Positions 7,946-14,115 of a stretch of 16,492 nucleotides of DNA are shown here, piece by piece. The notes under the pieces were generated by a model. The model worked only from the letters and a program-made list of their open reading frames with translations. It searched no databases and was not told where the DNA came from. Every line of letters begins with the position of its first letter. Within the stretch, counting starts at the first letter, position 1. A program made the position numbers and the translations under genes. Location of the stretch: contig JAFAQG010000288.1 in assembly GCA_019246575.1 (NCBI GenBank), forward strand, positions 1-16,492, in the 5' to 3' direction. The DNA comes from Acidobacteriaceae bacterium. GTDB lineage: Bacteria; Acidobacteriota; Terriglobia; Bryobacterales; Bryobacteraceae.

Positions 7946-8196
7946 GGCCTGCAAAACGCCCCGGTGAATCCACGCGACATCTGGCCGGTTCGTATCTGCC
8001 GCGATGCCTGGATCGGCAAGGGCCCGCACATAATGAAAGGCGTGACTATCGGCGAGGGCGCGATTATCGGCGCCAATAGCGTCGTCATTTCCGATATTCC
8101 GCCCTACTGCCTGGCGCTCGGCAATCCAGCGAGGTTTATTTCAGAAATTACGGAAGGCCGTCGAAACAAAGGCGGCGGGGACGGGTGGGCAGATAA
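7946..8196 (+). pseudogene. 3' remnant of a second beta-helix acyltransferase gene
   Basis: The plus strand encodes '[19 protein letters not shown]' and continues through '[31 protein letters not shown]'. This matches residues about 176-230 of the acyltransferase at 999-1751. Homology starts near 7946; a TAG lies in frame just upstream, and the N-terminal three quarters are absent. After 'GNPA' one base is missing relative to the intact copy. Restoring it gives '[12 protein letters not shown]' and a stop at 8194-8196, so the last codons are also frameshifted. Most differences from the intact copy are synonymous, so this was probably a working paralogue before decay. It lies between hldE2-gmhB and the GT-C gene, opposite in strand, and the GT-C gene's last 30 codons run across it. 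Confidence 0.85.
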
Positions 8197-9621
8197 CTTC
8201 TTTGGTGAAATGCCGTCGCTCCGGTGATCCCGAGGGAGCCCAGGTTCGCGTACAAGTAACAACAAAAGAAACACAAACGCCGGCCAGAGTTGAAGAAGCA
8301 GCCTCTGTAACGATGTGTTCAAATACCAAGCCAAATCCTGTGCACTCGTCAGGTACACTGCAATATAACCAAGCAATATTAAACCCAACGCCGTCATTCC
8401 GATTGCAGTACACCGGCGCAACACCTTTGATCGTTCTCCGTCGGCCATACCGACGAATATGGCCAACCACAAAAGCGGCGGTACTTGCCACGTATCTATT
8501 GCCCAGAGAGCATGACCATAGCTCCTTAAAATGATCCAGATTCGGCTCAATCGTAAGCCGTTCTGCCAGCTCTGCGAGCGAAGGGCCCACGTGACAACGT
8601 CCGAGTGCACATGTATTACTAATTTAAAAGTAATGACCGATAGCATCGGAATCGAAAGCCCAGCAACAAAAAACCTGGCATGGCAAAGCAACCACTTGGC
8701 CGGCGCTGCTTTCATTGAGAATAGTGCGTCGGCAACTAATAGCGCGATTACAAACAGAGCACCCTCATTCTTCGTCCACGCCGCTAAACCCGCAAACGTA
8801 CCGCTCAACATCAGTAGTCTGGAATCGCCCAAGCTTTTGTGAGCTGTGAAAGCAATCAAAGATGCAACAACAAAAAAGCTGACAGGCACGTCAGCGTACT
8901 GACTAGCACCAAGGCGGATGTATGGACGCGTTCCAAGTAGAAGAAGCAAGACGATGCTCGCGTGATACCAACCTTTTATAACAGCAATACCAGACGTAGT
9001 CGCTATGATGGCCATCAGTAAAAACATAAACGCGATTAGAATCGAGGCAGACGAAGTGTCCGTGCTTGTGAAGAACCATAGACGAGCGATGCTAAGCGGT
9101 TGTAGAAGTGGATAGTCTGCGTGGGAATAAGGCAACAACGTCAGTTCCCGCCGCCAAACCGCGCCATTTCGAAACAGCACGCGAGCGTGCAAATTCCAAA
9201 TTGCCCACGCGTCCCATTCACCATCTGGGACGTGACAATTCCGAATGACAAAATACATAACAACGCACGAAAGGGATACACCGCTGACAAATAGCAATGC
9301 CCGACCCAAAGGCAACACTTGGTGCTGGCTTGCCATACCGATCGGCATGATCGCTCTGCGAAAAACGCCCCGGTCACGACATTTCCAAAGCAAACCAAGC
9401 AGCAATACTTCGGCGAGCGCCGCACACAGACGAGGAAAGCCAATAACTTCACAGATAACAAACCAAAGTATGGTCGACAAACCGGTGCCAAGGCCCCAAG
9501 CGAGGGAAAGCCACAGTAGCTTGGTTGCGCTCGACGATAGATCAATTAAAGGTCGTAACATTAGCAGGCCAATTGCCCACGAGAGACATAGGCCCAAACC
9601 GCTGGTAACAATGTCCCGCAT
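8104..9621 (-). CDS. GT-C-type integral membrane glycosyltransferase (family uncertain)
   Basis: A 505-residue, very hydrophobic protein with about 11-12 predicted membrane segments between residues 1 and 457. An acidic/aromatic first-loop motif '[17 protein letters not shown]' (E135, D137), then 'HADYPLLQP' (168-175) and 'WTKNEG' (282-287), are the pattern of GT-C enzymes that use polyprenyl-phosphate sugars at the outer face of the inner membrane (family knowledge; the donor is unknown). The ATG at 9621 directly abuts the TAG of the small gene upstream, indicating translational coupling. The last 30 residues or so (from about 476, rich in Pro, Ser and Arg) are read antisense to the acyltransferase remnant, so the natural C-terminus was probably replaced or extended by a rearrangement. 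The catalytic core looks whole. Confidence 0.8.
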   Translation of the reverse strand: MRDIVTSGLGLCLSWAIGLLMLRPLIDLSSSATKLLWLSLAWGLGTGLSTILWFVICEVIGFPRLCAALAEVLLLGLLWKCRDRGVFRRAIMPIGMASQHQVLPLGRALLFVSGVSLSCVVMYFVIRNCHVPDGEWDAWAIWNLHARVLFRNGAVWRRELTLLPYSHADYPLLQPLSIARLWFFTSTDTSSASILIAFMFLLMAIIATTSGIAVIKGWYHASIVLLLLLGTRPYIRLGASQYADVPVSFFVVASLIAFTAHKSLGDSRLLMLSGTFAGLAAWTKNEGALFVIALLVADALFSMKAAPAKWLLCHARFFVAGLSIPMLSVITFKLVIHVHSDVVTWALRSQSWQNGLRLSRIWIILRSYGHALWAIDTWQVPPLLWLAIFVGMADGERSKVLRRCTAIGMTALGLILLGYIAVYLTSAQDLAWYLNTSLQRLLLQLWPAFVFLLLLLVREPGLPRDHRSDGISPKKLSAHPSPPPLFRRPSVISEINLAGLPSARQ

Positions 9622-10047
9622 CTATTTAGCGGACTTGCTTGAGAAGTACAACACCTCGGAATAACACTGAACGATGCGTAAGTGTTCTCTCTCGAGAAGC
9701 GTCGCGGTCGTTGACGCGTTATGTAATCTGCCGAGCGCGTACTCAGTATGTGCGGAACGCACGAGTATCGTTGGCAGGACCTGGTATTGGAGCATAATCA
9801 TGTCCACACTTCCAGCGGGGTCGCTGTCCGGCAAGTCAGTGAAAAAACCCGTTTGCTTCTGCCCGCTAGTGTACTTGAGAAACGGCGCGACTTCCACTGC
9901 GAACCTGGATAGTTCGTCGGGAGATGAAGCAGATGTGAACGCCTTCCATTCTACAAACAATTGATGAAAAGTCGAGGCAACCGGGAAATAAACAAGAAGT
10001 AAGAGAAGCAGGAGTTTCCGCCGCTGTCGTACCATACTACAGGCCAT
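9622..10047 (-). CDS. small membrane-anchored protein of unknown function
   Basis: About 141 residues that I do not recognise. The N-terminus is basic (RQRRK) followed by one hydrophobic segment (LLLLLLLVYFPVAST). It is therefore a signal anchor or signal peptide with about 110 residues on the periplasmic side, containing only one cysteine (in 'RIVQCYSEVLYF'). The TGA of the upstream YfhO-like gene lies at 10054-10052, just before GTG (10050) and ATG (10047), and its own TAG touches the start of the next membrane gene. It is therefore translated as part of a tight three-gene unit. The ATG at 10047 is my choice; GTG 10050 or ATG 10035 are possible. Position suggests an accessory subunit of one of the flanking GT-C proteins (inference). 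Confidence 0.7.
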   Translation of the reverse strand: MACSMVRQRRKLLLLLLLVYFPVASTFHQLFVEWKAFTSASSPDELSRFAVEVAPFLKYTSGQKQTGFFTDLPDSDPAGSVDMIMLQYQVLPTILVRSAHTEYALGRLHNASTTATLLEREHLRIVQCYSEVLYFSSKSAK

Positions 10048-10051
10048 CACG

Positions 10052-12334
10052 TCATTTGGAACTGGAACTGATTGTATCCCGCGATTCGCCTCGCCTCGAC
10101 GCCACTAGTCTGCAAATGTCGACAAGTGCAATTGCCGCAATGATTGCCCAGCTCAACCACGCAAGTGTGAAAAACCAGGGCGGATTATAAATGAAGTAAA
10201 TGTCGTTAATCCCGCGCTCCACTCGGACGGCACGAAAAATAAAATCTGCGCCCAGCATCCGTTGAGATCGGCCATTTACCACCAGCTGCCACCCAGGCGC
10301 CCACCGATCGGTGACGAGCAGCCAACCGGCCCGACGGGCCAAGTACCGGAACGCCAACGAGTTTGGCCAGTATGATACGTTCGATACACTCGCCGGAGTA
10401 CAAACCGCAGACATTCCAATATCTGATTCAGAGCCGCCATTTGGCTCATTCGAGTGCTGTTTAACACTCTCCAATTTCATTTGCTCGAAAGAATGCAGAA
10501 CGAGTACAGGTTGGCCGATTTCGTGTACACGCTTCGCGAACTTCGCGAAGTTTACATCGTTCGGCGTGAGCCATGCCGGGTCGCCTGAGAAGTAAATTCT
10601 ATTCCTCCCAAGTGCCATTCGGCTGAGCACGGGGTCAGTAACAAATTGCTCATGAAAGCGGTTGAATAAGGTAACGTAGCTTCGAAAGGTCGCTACTTTA
10701 AGAGGCAGATTTCTATTATTCGGATAGGTGCCGACAACCGCTGGGGCATGATATTCTCGCGCAAAGCCAGTGCCCGCGAGATTTAAGTTCCTGCTATGGC
10801 CGGAATCCATTGCGTGCCACCAGGTTAGCGTTGCCTCTGTGTACATCGTTGCCCGTGAAATGTGCAAAGTCAAAACGGCATCTACCAATGCAAGGACGAC
10901 AAACAGCGACGCTGCGGACCTTATGGAGAGGAGATCACGATCCAAAAGCGTTGCTATAAGTACACCACCAAGCCACACAATTAGGAGATGTGATATGGCG
11001 AGTGGATATTCTGGCAGTCGTTTTCCCGCCATATCTATGACCACCGCAAACGACACAATCGCAGCGCACGCCAACACAGCTGAAAATCCAGCAAACACTA
11101 GGCGGCTTCTGGTCGGCGTGTAGACCGCGAGGTCCTTCGCTCCAAGACTGGCGAGTAATGCAAGCAAAAGTATCACATAAGCCCTGAAAAGGGCGGCATT
11201 GCGGAAGTATCGAGTTGGAAAAACCATGTCATACAACCATCCGCGTATCGGGAGTTGATCACCAAGCGAACAAAAAGCAAAAAACACTGCAATCGAAAAG
11301 AGCCACAATCTCCAACGAGATCTCCGTATAATTGCGAATACCGAAAACATAGCAATTTCCGATCCCACATAAACATTGGTCATCGACACGTCTGATCTCG
11401 GCCAGATCGGCTTGGGTGCCATGTTCAGCAGCGCTAGGTATGGACTTGAAAAGCTAGTCAGCGCCCCCGCAGGTAGGATGTTTGATGATACCGCTTCAAT
11501 TCTCGACCGAGTTCCAACGCGATCACTGTATCCGTGTGTATCGGCTAGGAATCCGGAATATGTCGGGCTACACACGAGGAAGCCGACGAGAACGGTTATT
11601 CCGAGGACAGTACAGCCATGAACGACCGCATTACGCCAACGTTGATCGTCGATCATCGCATCACGCCGCGAGAAAATGCGACCGATCGTCCACAGGCCTA
11701 GAAAAAGGCATGTAAGAATCGTAAATTCAGGGTAGCCGCCTAGCGCCGAAACTCCATAAAACACACCCGCTTGAAGTGCGGGCCAATAGCTACGTCGGAG
11801 CAACGCGGCATCAACTCTCCATACGATCCATGGCAGTATTGAGACCGAATAAATAGAAGAGGTGTGTTCAGCGTGACCAGTGTAGAACCCGGAGCTACTG
11901 AAACCCACCGCGGCGATAATACCTCCCCAAACCGGAACACGCAGATGCCGAACAAGAACCAGGACACCCAGACAGACCAACGTCCAGGTCAGCATCCAAT
12001 ACGCTACGAATCCCACTTGAGGATTCGGAGACAGAAACCCCACAAATAACAGTAAAGGTGAGGTTGCCCCGAGTTCAGGCTCCGCGAAGTCAGGAGTACC
12101 GGCCGCAACCCACGGATCCCAAAGTAGCAAGCGGCCGGCTTTGATGTGGTCTGCCACAAGCGAGAATTGTGGCCCGAAAAAGTCGACGGCGTCCCATTGT
12201 GGTGCTGCCCGGCCGCGAAGCAGTCTAATGTTTCCAAGCACGAGCACAAGTAACACCAACAACGCCGCGGCATACCAATCAAACGTTTGCTTGGCCGCTA
12301 ATGCGTTGCGCGCGCCTTCTTTGTGACTTGGCAT
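10052..12334 (-). CDS. YfhO-like GT-C membrane protein
   Basis: A 760-residue polytopic protein with about 12-13 membrane segments. The first periplasmic loop reads 'QWDAVDFFGPQ' then 'LLLWDPWVAAGTPDFAEPELG', the usual arrangement in YfhO-family proteins ('WdP..gGtP...nP'). A large soluble domain near the C-terminus contains 'TDRWAPGWQLVVNGRSQ', 'FRAVRVERGINDIYFIYNPP' and a final membrane segment. Both match the family, whose studied members glycosylate (lipo)teichoic acids using a lipid-linked sugar; in Gram-negatives the substrate is unknown. The ATG at 12334 has a weak TAGG close upstream. It follows the GT2-methyltransferase gene after 118 bases and is coupled to the small gene downstream. 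Confidence 0.85.
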   Translation of the reverse strand: MPSHKEGARNALAAKQTFDWYAAALLVLLVLVLGNIRLLRGRAAPQWDAVDFFGPQFSLVADHIKAGRLLLWDPWVAAGTPDFAEPELGATSPLLLFVGFLSPNPQVGFVAYWMLTWTLVCLGVLVLVRHLRVPVWGGIIAAVGFSSSGFYTGHAEHTSSIYSVSILPWIVWRVDAALLRRSYWPALQAGVFYGVSALGGYPEFTILTCLFLGLWTIGRIFSRRDAMIDDQRWRNAVVHGCTVLGITVLVGFLVCSPTYSGFLADTHGYSDRVGTRSRIEAVSSNILPAGALTSFSSPYLALLNMAPKPIWPRSDVSMTNVYVGSEIAMFSVFAIIRRSRWRLWLFSIAVFFAFCSLGDQLPIRGWLYDMVFPTRYFRNAALFRAYVILLLALLASLGAKDLAVYTPTRSRLVFAGFSAVLACAAIVSFAVVIDMAGKRLPEYPLAISHLLIVWLGGVLIATLLDRDLLSIRSAASLFVVLALVDAVLTLHISRATMYTEATLTWWHAMDSGHSRNLNLAGTGFAREYHAPAVVGTYPNNRNLPLKVATFRSYVTLFNRFHEQFVTDPVLSRMALGRNRIYFSGDPAWLTPNDVNFAKFAKRVHEIGQPVLVLHSFEQMKLESVKQHSNEPNGGSESDIGMSAVCTPASVSNVSYWPNSLAFRYLARRAGWLLVTDRWAPGWQLVVNGRSQRMLGADFIFRAVRVERGINDIYFIYNPPWFFTLAWLSWAIIAAIALVDICRLVASRRGESRDTISSSSK

Positions 12335-12452
12335 TACCTACTTAGTAGCTAAAGACGAGCAGTCTCGACACAACGGGCCTGACACACACCGTCTTTCTTA
12401 TGGGAGGGGCAATTAGCGTACGCAGCCCCATTACGCTCTGGCCCGCAACGAC

Positions 12453-13973
12453 TCACGTGGCCGATGCTGCCGTCATTGCAAGGAACTCACGGCGTGCGTC
12501 TGACTCCCTGTATGCATCCTGCAGTAACGATCTTACTGTCGGTCGCACATGAGCACGGAGGATCACTTGATACCCAAACATTCCAGGCAAAATACTCTTT
12601 AACACTGCATTGGCGTTTAGAAGCAACTTGCTAATTACGTTGTTGCCCAGAGCGAGAGGAAAAGGCGCAGGCACTGTTTTTATTTCTTTGATGACGAATC
12701 CTGACTGCTCAAGTGCGCGCGCCAAAGATGACATTGTGAACAGCCGGGTGTGAGTCAGATCCAATATGCCTCGTTTACCGTAATTAAAGTTACCAAAGAA
12801 GAGCATTAAACGTGTGACAATGAACGCAACATTACCAGTGCTAATAATTAGCTCTGAGCGTGGATTTAAAGCCAGCCTGTCTCGCAGGCGGCCCAGGAAG
12901 GCTTCAGGCGCTTCGAGATGCTCGATAACATCAAGCAAGAGAACAAAGTCGTGTTCTTCAACTGGGATACCATCAAGTCCGTCGTTGAGATTACGAATGT
13001 AAAACTGATCTAGCTGCCCCTCTTGAAGGAGGACAGCGTCTACGCCTGTTACGTAACACCCGCGACGTCTGCGGAGTTCAATACCCATATACCCGCTGGC
13101 GCAGCCTAAATCGATAACTCTGGAATTATGCGGAATGATATTGAGCGCGAAGGAGTGGGGGCTGTCAAAAGAAAACTTTGAGGAATATTGGGACAGTGAA
13201 GTGGGAGCACAGTCGTACTTGCGATCATAAAATAAGCTCAGCTCTTGTGCTTTAGCGTGTAGTGTCGTGAGCATCACGGCAACCGCGTATTGTATCCCGT
13301 TTACGCGGCAAATCTCATCGCCATAGTACGTCGGGATGGGAAGCTCCAGTATCGGGAGCCTTGCGATCATCAACTGAATAATAATTTCAGTATCAAACGG
13401 AAAGCCATTGGAGTTATATTCGAATGGAATGGCCCTTAAGCCCGCAACAGAATAGACACGGTAGCCCGAGTGAAACTCACTGAGGTGGGAGCGCAAAACC
13501 AAATTCTGAATCCACGTCAAAATCCTATTACCGGCGTATTTGTATACTGGCATGCCGCCGTGCAAGGCCGCGCTCGGCACCATCATTCGCGATCCAAAAA
13601 CGGCCGCTGCCTCACCCCTCGCCACAGGCGCCAATAGATCCGGCAGACACTCGGGCGCGTACTGGCCGTCACCATGCAAAAGAGCGACAAAATCATAACC
13701 GTTTTCAATCGCGTAATGATATCCAAGCTTTTGATTACCCCCGTACCCCTGGTTTACAGGATTACAAAGGACACGGATGTTGAAGGGGATATCCGATGCT
13801 GTGGCGAGTTTATGGCTCTTTTCGAACGTTCTGTCTTGCGACGAATCGTCGATAATCAGTACCTCTACTTCGTACTCTTCGGCTAAACGCGAGGGGATGC
13901 GCCGTATTACATTTTCGATAGTTGTCTCAGCGTGATAAGCGACAACAAAAATGAGGCAGCGGCGTTTGTTCAT
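12453..13973 (-). CDS. fusion of a DPM1-like GT2 glycosyltransferase and a class I SAM-dependent methyltransferase
   Basis: A 506-residue two-domain protein. Residues 1 to about 235 are a GT-A fold family 2 glycosyltransferase resembling dolichyl/polyprenyl-phosphate sugar synthases: 'VVAYHAETTIENVI', 'IIDDSSQDRT' (D42, D43), 'NQGYGGNQKLGYHYAI', the metal/nucleotide motif 'HGDGQYAPE' (D102) and 'EFHSGYRVYS'. From about 265 a methyltransferase follows, with SAM-binding 'VIDLGCASGYMG' (286-297), acidic 'VTGVDA' and 'LLLDVIEHLEAPE' (346-358). No long membrane segment is obvious. A role in making or modifying a lipid-linked sugar for the GT-C proteins downstream is likely but inferred. The ATG at 13973 overlaps no accepted gene; the modular gene at 14116 is divergent from it. 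Confidence 0.88.
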   Translation of the reverse strand: MNKRRCLIFVVAYHAETTIENVIRRIPSRLAEEYEVEVLIIDDSSQDRTFEKSHKLATASDIPFNIRVLCNPVNQGYGGNQKLGYHYAIENGYDFVALLHGDGQYAPECLPDLLAPVARGEAAAVFGSRMMVPSAALHGGMPVYKYAGNRILTWIQNLVLRSHLSEFHSGYRVYSVAGLRAIPFEYNSNGFPFDTEIIIQLMIARLPILELPIPTYYGDEICRVNGIQYAVAVMLTTLHAKAQELSLFYDRKYDCAPTSLSQYSSKFSFDSPHSFALNIIPHNSRVIDLGCASGYMGIELRRRRGCYVTGVDAVLLQEGQLDQFYIRNLNDGLDGIPVEEHDFVLLLDVIEHLEAPEAFLGRLRDRLALNPRSELIISTGNVAFIVTRLMLFFGNFNYGKRGILDLTHTRLFTMSSLARALEQSGFVIKEIKTVPAPFPLALGNNVISKLLLNANAVLKSILPGMFGYQVILRAHVRPTVRSLLQDAYRESDARREFLAMTAASAT

Positions 13974-14077
13974 GTCATTGGCCGATATGCCCGACCATCC
14001 GTGAACACAGTGTCAATGCAGGCCGAGGGTTAAGTAGCGCGAACTTGCTTTCCATAATCGGGTAGGATACATTCCAG

Positions 14078-14083
14078 TATAAT
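14078..14083 (+). promoter_or_regulatory. candidate -10 box for the modular glycosyltransferase gene
   Basis: A perfect TATAAT lies 32 bases before the proposed GTG start at 14116, inside the 142-base divergent gap. No good -35 is seen at 16-18 bases upstream (TAATCG at 14055-14060), so an activator or another sigma factor might be needed, or the match may be chance. Confidence 0.35.
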
Positions 14084-14115
14084 ATCCCGGTATATGGCCA
14101 GCTAGGGCTCGTTAC

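Noticed and set aside
12390..12440. GGGGC/GCCCC hairpin downstream of the GT2-methyltransferase gene
   Set aside because: The 5-base stem has a 14-base loop and no run of T follows, so it is not a convincing terminator.
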